A stretch of DNA of 64,000 nt, taken from assembly GCA_900660155.1 (NCBI GenBank), contig CABFPE010000249.1:583038-647037 (forward strand), given 5' to 3'. The notes beneath the pieces are model-generated. The model was given only the letters and a program-made list of their open reading frames with translations, did not search any database and was not told where the DNA came from. Positions within the stretch are counted from its first letter, which is position 1, and every line of letters begins with the position of its first letter. This document shows, piece after piece, positions 48,701 to 61,000 of this stretch. Position numbers and translations under genes: made by a program. The DNA comes from Hofstenia miamia. Lineage: Eukaryota; Xenacoelomorpha; Acoela; Hofsteniidae.

Positions 48701-50300
48701 TTTTAGATTTTTAAAATTTTGTCAAATTTGTCATATTTTTATGTTCATTGTTATCATTTATATACAAGACATTCATTTAAAACTTTAACAATGTTTGTAT
48801 TGAATATGCTTGTCAGTATCTCAAAGAGTGTGGTCTGCCCTTTGTTGGGCTTGTGTTTGTTTAAACAGCAATGTTTGAACCTGCTTAGCAACATAAAATT
48901 TTATTTGGCATATAAAATTAATGCTAAAACAATCATGTGGCAACATAAAACAACATTGTTACAACTTAAAAATTTTGCTGTTTCATTCATAAAAAACAAC
49001 CAAAAAGCAACCTAATTTGATGTTGGTGAAACAACGTTGTTTTGACCAAAGAAATGGTACCATTTCTATGTTAAAACAATGTTGTTTTTGACACATAAAA
49101 CAACAACATTGTTTAGTCCTTAAATTGTTATCTGGGAATTTGCTAAGATCTCAAGAAAGTTTTGAAAAATAATTATCAAGTTTTGCCAAAATTCAGAAGG
49201 ATATTTGTACTATAAGATTGTAGTTATAGTACATTAACCTTAATTATGAAATTTGATTGCAGTTATTGAATTGAAATCAAAACAAATTTGTAGACATGCA
49301 TATATATATATATTTTTTTTAATATGCAATTGATTGATGCTGATTTGCTTAGCACATTTGTCAGGTATTATTGAGATGGAAGTTCCAGTATCTATGGTTG
49401 CTTGTAACATTTTAACATTTGTTGTAATGGGATTGGGATTTTATTATGGTTGGTTGCTTACAAAGAACCATTCCTGCATGGCTTAGCAGCTTAAATCTTT
49501 CTTAGAATCTGAATTGAATTTGTATATATCACTATCATCAGTGTAGTAGCATTCTTCATTTGCTATCAAATGTATTGTTTTTGTGCAGTTTGTGTCAGTG
49601 GGAGTTTTTTGTCCACATTTTTTGCGATAATTTTATTGAGGTTGATGGCTCTTAGTGATTTGTCAGAAATAGCTGCTTCCACCTTAATAGTGGTACCTGT
49701 TGTAGACAAAGTATTCATTGATGTATCAGTTGTTTTTGTGACTTTTGGAATAAATGTTATGGCGTCAGTATTCAATTTAATATGATTAGAAATTTTAGTG
49801 TAGTTATCAATTTGCAATTTAGCTTCAACAACTTTTTTTGATGAAAGTGCTATGTTTATCTTCAGGGCCACATTTTAGTTCAAATTAACAATGAATCAGC
49901 AGTGGCAATCCATAAGTTATGTGATGAATAAATTGGGAGAAGAATAATCATTGGATGATCAGCTTTGTTGATATAAGTATTCTATGTCATCATTGCATTA
50001 ATAAGTTACATTGTTTTGTATTGGCTTCATGTTGTAGGAGCATGAAATGATTGCAAAAGTTTTGTATTAACAAATTCAATTTAATAGAGGTATCTAGTGT
50101 TAGAAAATAATTATATGTTCTTGTCTTGCTTGCTGGAGTTTGTAGAAAAATGAAACTTTCAATGACAGTAATACACAAAAGTCTGATGATATGCACAAAT
50201 TAAAATCATCTAAATTAGATAAAGTTTTTGGTTACTAAAAATTACTTATTTTACTAAATATGTCTGAATAGTAATGGATTAATGTGAATTTTATAATAAT
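45794..50300. other. CpG-poor DNA without a recognised gene
   Basis: Only weak coding hints. One is a 41-codon stretch ending 47,062 (INQIHELSIWVVKD, then VVWDGDFQHNYTQITR) followed by a strong donor AAG|GTAAGTAG, which could be an exon relic. The other is a 101-codon serine/threonine-rich minus-strand frame at 49,566-49,871 without an ATG. Neither matches a family I know. Base composition and CpG scarcity match 29.1-35.1 kb. Confidence 0.4.
48925..49115. repeat. Cluster of AACAACrTTGTT palindromes
   Basis: Four imperfect copies in under 200 bases: AAAACAACATTGTTAC, GAAACAACGTTGTTTTG, AAAACAATGTTGTTTTTG and AAAACAACAACATTGTTT. Each is self-complementary at its core and most are preceded by a CATAAAA/GTTAAAA-like lead. 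Confidence 0.6.
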
Positions 50301-51382
50301 GTAATTATACAATAAAATTTGGTAATTAGTATTTTGAGAAAACTACCATCGATAAAATTTCTCACACGATTTCATTAAATTCATTTTTTATCAGTTTTAG
50401 CAAAATAAATATATATACAGTGTTATGATTGTAGCTTTTCAGAAACAATCATAATTTGCCAATGCTGTGAAATTGTTATGTGTAACTTTAGTAACTCAAT
50501 AAGTATCCATTTGAAAATTATAGTAATTACTCATTAATATGTAAACACATCGTCAAAATTTAATTTGAAATGTTTGATTTTATTTGAGGTCGCCTTGCGT
50601 TGGTCAGAACTATTTCTATTAGAAATTTGCCGCTTTTGGTTGATTTTGAAAACAGCCTTGTAAGCTTTATTTATTTAGTTCGTATTCGAGAATGTCGGGA
50701 GCAAGTAATAGATTTTAGTTTGTCAAAGATTTCACTTTGTTTTGTTATGGAAATATATTTATTTTATCAAATTTAAGAGCACACATTATTTTAATTTTGA
50801 ATAAATTAACATTCTTAAATACATAGATTGTTTTTTAACATCTTAGGTAAGGAGTTCATTATCTGTATATGCCCTTTAGGCTATAAATTAAGATCTAGTT
50901 ACAGAGGTTGATTACAGTCCGGGTAATTAACTTAACGTGAAAGCATCAGTTAAGAATTCGTGAAAAGTATTATTTTTGCAATTCCAGCAATTTTAATAAA
51001 AAACAAGTAACGCACCGGTAGCAATCCCGGACTAATCAAGTTCACCAATTTAGCTAAGTAATATATTCCGATTCCAAAATGACTTCAGTGTGACTGCTAT
51101 TCTATTCGGTATTGATTAGAATACGACAGAAAAGTTCTATTGCCCACTCGTTGACCTTTGGTTTTTAGTAATTTCGATAGCAAAGCGCAATATCTTTTTT
51201 CGGATTTTTTAAAAATCACAACAAAATTGGGAAAAGTTGAATTTTGCAGTTTGCATATGCATTTTTATTATATAGCCCTTCTTAATGTAGTCAATTAATC
51301 GAAGAATATTTTGGGTTTCAATACAAAGTTTTAGGCCTTGTAGATCTTAGAGTTTTTGAAGTAAGCAAACCAATATTATATA
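50301..51382. other. Intergenic DNA, normal CpG content
   Basis: No gene recognised. CpG reappears from about 50,348 (CATCGATAAAA), which marks the right limit of the CpG-poor block. Confidence 0.4.
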
Positions 51383-52650
51383 CAGCTATCCCTCAATATA
51401 TGCCGCTAATTAATCCTTTAATACTACCGCAGATCTAGAAATCGCATAACTTGAATATAATAACCCATGGGAGAAAAATCAATTATGCCAAGAATTCTAT
51501 CATATTGATAAAACATATTATTACACTATTTTAAAATTGATATGCAGTATAAATATAAAGTTAATTATGTACGAACCAATTTAAAACTTATTTATTTCCA
51601 AAAAACAATTTGTCAAAAATTAATTGAACACGAAATTTGACCTTCTAGGCTCTGCAAACCCGTGAGCTCCGATTTATGTCAGGGTCGATGTCGACGATTC
51701 TCCCACTGTCACTCTCAAATTGAATCTTGATCCTTTTGATTTCATTACGTTCTGTAATTCCCGCTCTACTCGCTCTGATGATGTTGTCACATTATCCATT
51801 CGTCATCCCAAGAAACATCGCACCCTTCACTAGTTTTTCAATCGGGATTGTACGGCTGCTAATTACATCTTGACTGTCAAGCCTCCAGCATCCATTGATT
51901 TTTTCCCCGCCGCCGCGCTTCTTTGATGTCTTTCTTGTTTGCTTTGATGTCTTTTCCAACTTTGCCTACTCTTCCATCTGCTTCTATTTCATCTCCTGTG
52001 ACTGTCCCCGCTGTCGTAAAACTTGACTTGTTTTTATTCTTTTTGTACTGTTGTATGCCTTCAGCGGCTAAATAAAGTCATTCATTATTATTATTCTAGG
52101 TCTTAAAAAAAGATTTTCAAGTTCCTTAGTGGCGATTTTTCCCTTGGAATTTTTTATTCAGCTTGATCGCCTTTTCATTCTTCTTCAAGAACTTGTTGTT
52201 TCGCAAGCTCAGTTGGAGAAGCGTCATCTAGATCAGATAAATGTGAGTCCAACAGCTCTTGAAGATTTTCTGCGTCTACATTTTGAAAGCCTAAATCCTT
52301 TCCAGTTCGAGTTATTTCATCAATCACCTCTATGAAAAGCTTTTCGAACTCAATAAGATTGATAGCACAATATCAGGTAAAAGTTTCTTCCAGGCTTGTT
52401 TAAAGCATTTAGGGGTAACTTCGTGCCATGCATGATCAATGTTTTCTAGTGTATGCTTAATATTAAAGGTTCTCCAAAATTGTTCAAGTGAAATTACATC
52501 TTCTCCAGTTGTTGCTCTGATCGCCTGTGAAAAACTCTTGTTATAAACTTAAAAATCGCATGACCGAAATTTCCCCATGCATAACTAATATTTTTGCCGC
52601 ATAACTTGAAACTCGCAGAATTTGAAACCGCATATCTCGAGGGATAGCCG
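51383..52650 (-). mobile_element. pogo/Tigger-type transposon relic with nested LINE
   Basis: The termini are inverted repeats (CAGCTATCCCTCAATATATG and CGGCTATCCCTCGAGATATG) flanked by TA, the Tc1/mariner-type target. Minus-strand coding remnants at about 52,110-52,560 match the region after the DDE domain in Tigger transposases: ISLEQFWRTFNIKHTLENI, then HAWHEVTPKCFKQAWKKLLP, with shifted remnants beyond. The catalytic domain itself is gone. A LINE 3' end (51,650-52,093) interrupts the left part, so the pogo copy is older than that insertion. Confidence 0.85.
51650..52093 (+). mobile_element. LINE 3' end nested in the pogo element, 7-bp TSD
   Basis: The 444-bp insertion is flanked by TTCTAGG (51,643-51,649 and 52,094-52,100). 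It reads like the last part of a LINE ORF2 (ITFCNSRSTRSDDVVTLSIR, then HPKKHRTLH) with a stop and shift, ends AAATAAAGTCATTC, and carries an ATT-repeat tail. Its C+G and CpG content exceed the surroundings, suggesting a fairly recent, 5'-truncated copy of a different LINE family from those at 1.8 and 23 kb. Confidence 0.82.
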
Positions 52651-53875
52651 TATATTTAAAAAATCAACATTGCTTTGTGCAGCATTATCAGTGCATCAAA
52701 TATACTAACACTAAATTATGTACGAGTAAATTTTCGCATGGTCGTATAACCTATACTGGTTTTTCTCATGAATGACATAAAAAGAATAATATGACGCACA
52801 ATGGATCACACAGAAATGCGAAGATAATGGATATATTGCATTTTTAAAAATAAGGAATATCGGATAAATTGCCTTTTGTATAAAAAGATGAAAGAATTCC
52901 AGGAAATTTACATCCATTTAGACAGAAGATAGAAAGCACTGTTAATGTAAAATCTGAGCTCGGCTCAATTGTCTAAAAAATATAGCGCGTTTAGGAATTG
53001 TATTAGTTAATACCGGCTATGCTGACGTAAATAAAAGCATATGAATAATTACATATCGAATTCGAGTTCAATTCACAATGCCCTTGACAAACGGTCAATG
53101 ATTATCATTGCGAGGTGTCACGAATGACTATCTATAGGTTCCTGGAAGCGTCAATATATTACAATAAAGGCGTTGCCCTCTAAAGGTTCTCGGTAAAATT
53201 CTGTTTGCAAGATTCAGCTATGTTGTCTGCTGACCTCCTTAAACCAATTATTTCAAAGTTATTGAATTAAATCTCTGCATCATTCTTTTTTAATTCGTGA
53301 TAATGATGTACTTAAAATTTGGGTTTGATGTTATGGCAATAGTAATTTCCATTTTGATTGCAGAATTAGCTGTGCTGAGCTTGTTGGCTTATTCGTTTTG
53401 TTCATTTTACGATTTTTAATTCATGGACTTCGATGAATATTTGTTTATATATTAAGTGACCAATTTTCAATGGTTCAAATGAAACTGAGGCACCTAAAGT
53501 TTCGAGTTTAGGACACTGCCAATCGCGTTATTTTCGCTTCAACTTGGATCGAGGTTGGTCAGTCTTTTAAAATTCTAGTCAATGCAGGTCTCAGTTGAAT
53601 CGAGTTGGTTGGACTTCAATATACATGAAGATAAAATAATCAACTACCAGTTACGTTTAGCAAAAGTTAGTTAATAATAGTAGTATATAGATATAGCATC
53701 AACTAATCAATACTGATATTAGAAAGCACGACCTGTCAACTACCAAGTCAATTAAAGTGCGAAGTTTTTTATCATCTGTACGAATAATTTTTTAATGTAA
53801 CTTTTATGGAAGAATAGAAAGTGGAACTTGTTAAAGACTAAAAACCATCCAATCCTAATCTGGTACTGAGCAGGA
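52651..53875. other. Region upstream of the DNAJC7-type gene
   Basis: No coding segment recognised; it probably includes promoter and leader DNA, but I see no distinct promoter motif. Confidence 0.35.
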
Positions 53876-53912
53876 ATGGACTACCAACACAGTGCTAACA
53901 ATTTAATCTTAG
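53876..53912 (+). CDS. Tentative first coding exon of the DNAJC7-type gene
   Basis: ATG GAC TAC ... codes for MDYQHSANNLIL and ends with one extra G before GTACGA. That is the phase needed by the next exon (G + AA makes Glu, giving [12 protein letters not shown]). An acceptor-like ACTGAGCAG lies two bases before the ATG. Human DNAJC7 has a poorly conserved N-terminus, so homology cannot confirm this exon. Confidence 0.3.
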
Positions 53913-54675
53913 GTACGATCATTCGCTAGAAAGTATATATTTTTACAATTAGGTTAAACATACAATGTACTTTTCAATATCACATCAATCAATTTCGTGT
54001 CGACTTCATCCAACTTGGACTGTCAGCTACTCACTGTTTCTACCTAATGATCATAGGATCAGTATCTTCACATTGTTTGATCAGTTTTTTATTAATGAAG
54101 GCAACTGAACTTGTTACATTTTCACATTTGAAAAACTTCTATATGAATTTTTAAGAGAAATACTGAAACGAATTTTTATCTAGGTAGTAACAACAGCAAA
54201 ACCCTGAAAGCTTAAGATAAAATTCTTCAAAAACTAAATAGTTGAGGTAAATAGATTGATTTCACTTAAACTATTTTGCCAAAAAAGGTTCAAATCAAGC
54301 GGACGTTTTGATGTTTAATCCAAATATTGTAGTTTCGAATTTTTCTTACATTGTGTACAATTGGTTTATTGGTGTCACATAATCTTTAATGGTTATTTAT
54401 CGGTTTCCTTGATCAAAAATATATAAGCAAGCAAATGTTAGATATATTTGTGAATTTAAATTGTAAAATATTTTCTTTACCGCTTCCACCTGTTCAGAAC
54501 ATCATCTCATGCTAGTTTGCATTAGTTATAGTTAAGAAAGTTTACATCATCTAGACGTAGTGCAATTTTTAAAGCGTGCTGAAATTTGTCATTACTCCTT
54601 GTAAAGCTAGAGTTTTTTTAAACACATCTTAAATTTTCGATGCTACAAAATAAATTCCACAATTGTTTTTCTTTA

Positions 54676-54697
54676 TATATATATATATATATATAAT
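54676..54697. repeat. (TA)n microsatellite
   Basis: About ten TA units in the intron before the first TPR exon. Confidence 0.9.
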
Positions 54698-54840
54698 ATA
54701 ATAAATAATTATATTTTGAATTATATAGTTCAATTGAAATGGGTCTATTTTATTGCCTTTTTTAGTGAGCAGTCTTACAAATTTACATGAGGTTGTATAA
54801 CTTTTATATTCATTTTGTTAAGTTAAATTTAGTTCTGCAG

Positions 54841-55046
54841 AAACTTTGCGATTAGAGGGAAACGAAAAATATGGAAATAAAAATTATACAGAAGCTATTT
54901 CACTTTACAGTCAAGCTCTAGACATTGACTCCAGTAATTCCGCTATATATGGAAATAGATGTGCTGCCTACATGATGGTCTCTCAGTATCACAAAGCCTT
55001 AGCGGATGCCAAAAAATCTACGGAACTAGATTCAAATTACGTTAAG
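54841..55046 (+). CDS. DNAJC7: DNAJC7-type exon: first TPR unit
   Basis: Acceptor TTCTGCAG and donor AAG|GTTCAT. Encodes [20 protein letters not shown] through [10 protein letters not shown], the first TPR and the start of the second, ending in phase 0. Confidence 0.93.
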
Positions 55047-58000
55047 GTTCATTTTAAATTTTAGATATTGCATTTCGCACTCGTATAAAATTTCCCATTG
55101 CTATTTTGGAAGTATTAGTTTTTTCAATGTGACAGATCTGTTACATTTCACACACTGCATCACATTGTCTTTATTTTATTTGGTGTTTTTGCCTAAACAC
55201 TGAGAATAATATAAATTCTAGTTTAATTCAAACTTCTAAACAATTCTATTGCTATAAAAGTAAGTCTCACCTTTATATTAAATATCAAAGTATTATATAT
55301 TAAATATTCATGTTTGTATTTGTACATGCCTAATATGGCATAAAAAATTCTAAAGATCCGTGTGCTATTAACTAGCATATAAAAACGTTTTAGGGATGGG
55401 ATCCGGATAATGAATTAAAATATACTGCGTACTTCCGGATGATTTAACTATCGGATAATATATTTTTCAATTATTACAGAAGGGCAACCCAGTTTCTCAA
55501 TTAATATAGATGTTTTAAATATTTTGACGCATATTAAATTGACTATGTCCTGATATGTCAGAAAAACTAGTTTTGTTGCTTGATAACTTACATATCTTCG
55601 AAAAAATATAGTTTTTCATCAAAATTTCCATTTTATTTCAAGTTTTATTTCGGAATTTAGCGTTAATCTTGCACATATGTTATCCGTTAAAGTCCGGTAA
55701 ACAAGCTAGATTTTACCGGATAACCGGATCCGGCAGTGTAATTTCTGATTTTCCGGATTCCGGTACATCCCTAAAACGTTTTATTCGTATGTTATCAATA
55801 TATTCTATTTGTACCTGTACATATTTGTGCAAACAATTTTATTAATGTATTATAACTTTTTTATGCAGTTCTTATTTTTTTTATTTATTATTTCATATTA
55901 TTTATCTCTATTTTGTAGGGCTTCATAAGAGAGGCAAAATGCCATGTCTGCTTAGGCCATACAGCCGCTGCAGTCGACGTTCTAAATCGTTTGAAAGAAA
56001 ACGCCAATATAGATAATAAGCAAATGTTAGATTTGGTAAGTGTCAGTCAATTTTTTCTATAATGTCTCGTGATTTTAGCAAGCGCAAATTAATAATCTCA
56101 TTAACAACGAAGCGCAAGCTCGAAAGTCTCTTGAAAGTGGTGAAAATAGACAGGCTGTATACTACCTCACTAAATGCATCGAATGCGCCCCAGGCAGTTA
56201 CACGTTCAAAACTCTTCGTGCAGAAGCTTTGGCAATGCTGGGGAAATATGATGAAGCTTACGCTGTTTCAACGTAGGTTTTTTGTTATATTTCAGGGACT
56301 TTCTTCGTTCATAATTATCTTGATTTTACTAATTTTCTCTCTTATTTCATTTGCAACAAAGTTTTTGTGTCAGAAATTATTGTTAGTTTATTTATTTTCA
56401 TCAACCCCACATTATATTAATTTATGAATATCAGATTCACTTTCTCACTCAGCCTATTATCAATCAAAACATTGCCTTGTAATTAAATTAAAGAATTCCT
56501 AATTTGATTAACAAATGTGCAAACAAGTAAATTATAAGGACTTTATTTCGACTCATAAAGGCATACAATGTTATAGTTAGTTTGTCAATTAGTTTCTCTG
56601 CATGAAAAACGTGAAAACTGACATGTCGTCTGAATTAGATTTAGTTGCATTAACTCATTGTTTGTCACTTCATACACATTGTGTTTAGTGACATCATAAG
56701 AAATGATACCAACAACGTCGATGCCATTTTTGTCAGAGGTCTTTGTCTATACTATCAAGATGAAATTGATAAAGCTTGCAAAATGTTTTCAGAAGTTTTA
56801 AGACTTGCTCCTGATCATTCCAAATCCCGTGAAGCTATGAAGGTTTTCCTTTCTATAATTTGCTTTAAACTTCCGTGTACGCTATTTTGACATACTTTTT
56901 TAGAGGTCAAAACTTTTACGTCAGAAAAAGCAGGATGGAAATGAATCGTTTAAGGTTGGACAACTTTCGAAAGCATATGAACTTTATTCACAAGCTCTAG
57001 AAATCGACAAATACAACACTGTCACCAACGCAAAACTTTACTGCAATCGAGCTTTAGTGGGACTTAAAGTATGTTATACATCCTAACATAAGATAAAGTA
57101 ATAACTAAATTTTGATTCATTAGTATTATGAGCAACATTCAAACGGATATTTATCATTTGATAATTTTGAAATTTATTAAAATGTTTTTCTTGGAAGGTC
57201 AGGCTTTCCAAATTGTAATTTCTAGTTCAAATTCTGGACTATTATTCGATTGCCACAATTTTCATTGACGGTTAGGATTTTTCCTTATATTTATATTATT
57301 AGATCAATAAGCTGGAAGAATCCCTAAAAGACTGTGAAAAAGCAATAGAACTGGATCCCTCCTACACCAAAGCATATCAGCGGAGAGGGCAGATCCATTT
57401 AAAGATGGAAGAATATGAGGAAGCAGTTCGCGACTATGAGAAAGTTTTCTCAATGGACAGAACAAGGGGTATTTATTTGCTCGAAATTTTCAATGCTTTA
57501 ACCCTCAGTATTATATTGTAATATTATTTTAACTTCGTTTACGGTATACAACTTAGTAGTGTAATTATAGACGCTTCATTTATTCTAAAAATGTCATTTA
57601 GAAAACCGCCGTTTTAACAAACAATAAAATATAAATAAATACCTAACATTATTTTAATATTCATATACAAATTTATATATAGTGATGCATTTGTGTATCA
57701 AACTAGATAGATTGTCGTGCCATTTCCAATTTTGGAAAAAATGTTAGTTTCAGGCAAATATGGTGGTTGACGTCCTCTTACGCAGTTCCATACACAAAGA
57801 AATTGATTAATTTCTCTAGAGGGATTAGGATATTATTATGATACAGCACAGCGGTTTCCCAGATAACAACCTTTCCCATTTGCCTCAAATCATTTACATT
57901 GAAAACTGCTAATGCTTCTTCGGAATTGAACGCTTCACCAAATTCGAATATCTTGCTGCATTCGATTAGAGCCCTAATCTTTTTTCAATTAGTATTTTCC

Positions 58001-61000
58001 GGGGTGTAGTTGGATGATCGTTATCTGATATTACCCACTAACAGTGAGGGAGTGACTGCGATTTCCTTGGTATTTCCCCCATTGGCGTTCCGACTTATGC
58101 TGCTCTCCCAAAGCTGTCTGTAACAAGTGATGAATTCTTGGTTCTTTTATATCATCCCTGTGAAAACTTGTATTATTCGATTAAGATCATCTATAATTAA
58201 TTTCTTTATGTAGGTTGCACAGCAAAATGATTAATGATAAAACTTACCGATTCTCAAAATTTTCATTTCATTTGCATATGTATTGAATATACAATGACAT
58301 GCAATATTAATATATTTTTTTTGTTAAAAACCTTGTTTTTTAAATGATAACCAATACATTCAACAATTTGGTTTTGGTGTAATGAAGAAAATATATTCCA
58401 CTTTTTTCATACATGGATTGTAAATTGTGTGCTAGTAGTTTTAATTTAAAATTTACAATGAGCTGTTAGTTTTAAATTTAAAGTACGGTTAGTATTAGTA
58501 GTGTAGTCTTTTAATGCTATTCGATTAATAACTGCCTTATCCTGTAATCATATTCCGGATAATTTGGCCCTTTCATTTATACAATAAATGCAATTTATTT
58601 AAATATAATCATGCATAACTTTTCTGAGTAATTGTACCTATAATGTTACGTTTTAAAATTTCTGTGGACAACATACTGAAAATTTGATTTGTGCTTTTAG
58701 AATAAACCACGATCGTTAACTATATAATTCTATGTCATTGAACTATTGTAATATTATTAATGATTAAATGTTTTGCAAACTTTGAATTGCTTTATTTTTG
58801 CTGCCATTCCAGGGAACTGTAAATTTTTCTGGGCAATTATATATGTTGTTGGGACTTTCTTACACCTTCTGTAATTTAGAAAATAAAAAACTTTTGCAAG
58901 AGGCCCAATTCGAATTAAAGAAAAGCAAAAGAAAAGATTATTATAAAATCCTAGGTGTCGAGAAAAATGCTAGTGAAGATGAAATAAAGAAAGCCTACAG
59001 AAAACGTGCCATGATTCATCATCCAGGTAAAGTCGATTATATTTCATTTGTATTTATTATAATAAATTGTTTCCTGAGTAATCTCCATTGTTCTGTCAGT
59101 TTATACAAACCAATGGTAGTATCTTGAGTTTCTTTGCAGTGTAGACGAGATAATCGTATTTCTTGTCTTCTGAAATTAATTGTAACACTGATCTGAAAAT
59201 TGAATAAAAACCTAAAAATCCGGCTCCGATTATCCCAACCTCTGTTATTAGAACCAGCAGAGTTTGTACAAAATTTTAGTAGGAATAAAATCTCCTCCAC
59301 ACTATTTAATGGATCAATTACGTTCTGACTTTCTTTATTTAAATGAACTCATTTATGCTATCATTTGAAATTGCATAATATTTAAGTAAATATTTCATTT
59401 TTCATCCTCATGTGAGCAAAAAGATATCCTATTGATTATTCTAACGTGCTGAATAACGGTTGGTCCCATGTCTCATTTTATGGTATATGGGCTCCGTTTT
59501 CTGCATATCCCTTTCGGGAAATTATGCACTTGCAGTTGCAATTCTCGCTCAATTTGCGCCAATGATTCCTTGAAACTTAGCAGCTTCCGTTGCCCTGGAG
59601 ATCAAGACCGGCATGCTTCTCAGCCAATCAGATTTCAGAACGTCTTGTCTATTGTGTCTGGATAGCATGTGAAATTGAAATCATACCTGCCTCTAATATG
59701 ACTACAGTGATTTCCAAATAGAGAAATTTGGAGCAAAATGTGTCCGTCTCTGAGCTAATCAGAACTGCATATGTAAAATGATGCCTCTAGCCCCTTATAA
59801 TGTAAACAAACAAACATAAATATATTCAACAAACGAAAAATGTTTGGCAATTGATACATAATACACGTACATGAGCTCGGCATTTACCGCAAGCATTTCT
59901 ACTGCATTTATAATATTTGTCCGCAGTTTTGTTTCGCGTTGCTTTACGTCCACGACAAAGATCAAAGGCCTTGCGTTTTGGAGGATTATCAGCTCTAGGG
60001 CCAGGTTGATGCTGCACATTCACGATTGGCTTTGTACTGAGAAACAAGTGACTCACCAAGCTCGATAAGGAACGTTCTGCGTCGAAATTCAAATCTGGGC
60101 CGCAAAGAAATTTCGGCATACACAGTATAACCATTCAAGGCGCAAATATCTAATATGTTTGAGAATACTGCAGCTAGCCATCGCCGGCTCTTGCTTTTGG
60201 TTGAAAAGTTGGATAGCATCTCTGTTCAGTTCTATCCACACCTGCCTTTGTTTTGTTATAATACTCGACAACATCTGCCTTATGTTTCTCGTTTGATGAA
60301 ACGCCAGGTGAGTAATGCATGGAATAGAGAACGTTTAACACTTTGGATTTCTTACAGGCATATGAGGCAATCATCGTTGATTCATTCTGATGAAACGCGA
60401 ATTTAGTGGAATGCAAGGCTCTGCTTTTGGAGAGCACAAACCCGATAGGCAATTCGAGTCTGTTTGCCCTAATAGTTCTAACCAAAGATAATTGATGTTG
60501 CCTAAGATCTTGGGCTAAATCCAGACTCGTGAAATAATTGTCAGTGGTATCATTTCTTCCTGTTCCATTCAAGTTACCTGTCAGATTCAAGACAACCTTT
60601 TTCCATTTCTTTCCAGGGAATCGTCTGGATTTTGTCTACCAAGATAGGGCTCGATCGCTAGGATGTATGGCTCCTTGCTGTCGGCGCAAATCCAGAACTT
60701 AATGCCAAATTGCCCTATTTTTGTGCACCGATTTTTACAGCTAAGCAACTGCTCGTCAACAGTCACGCGCTCACTAGGGTTATAGCACTTAGACTTGAAA
60801 CAAAAAAAGATCTCTTATAGAAGCAAATTTATCGACTGATCACCTGAGTTGTATTTTTGCCCAATCATCGCAATGGAGCAGTCTTCAAATAGTCTTGAAG
60901 CGAGACAGCTGTATTGAGTTAAAGAAAATTGGCCGGCCATATTTGTGATGAAACAGCATAGTTATATCTTCACATTTCGGAGTGTAAACATCTCGCGAGA

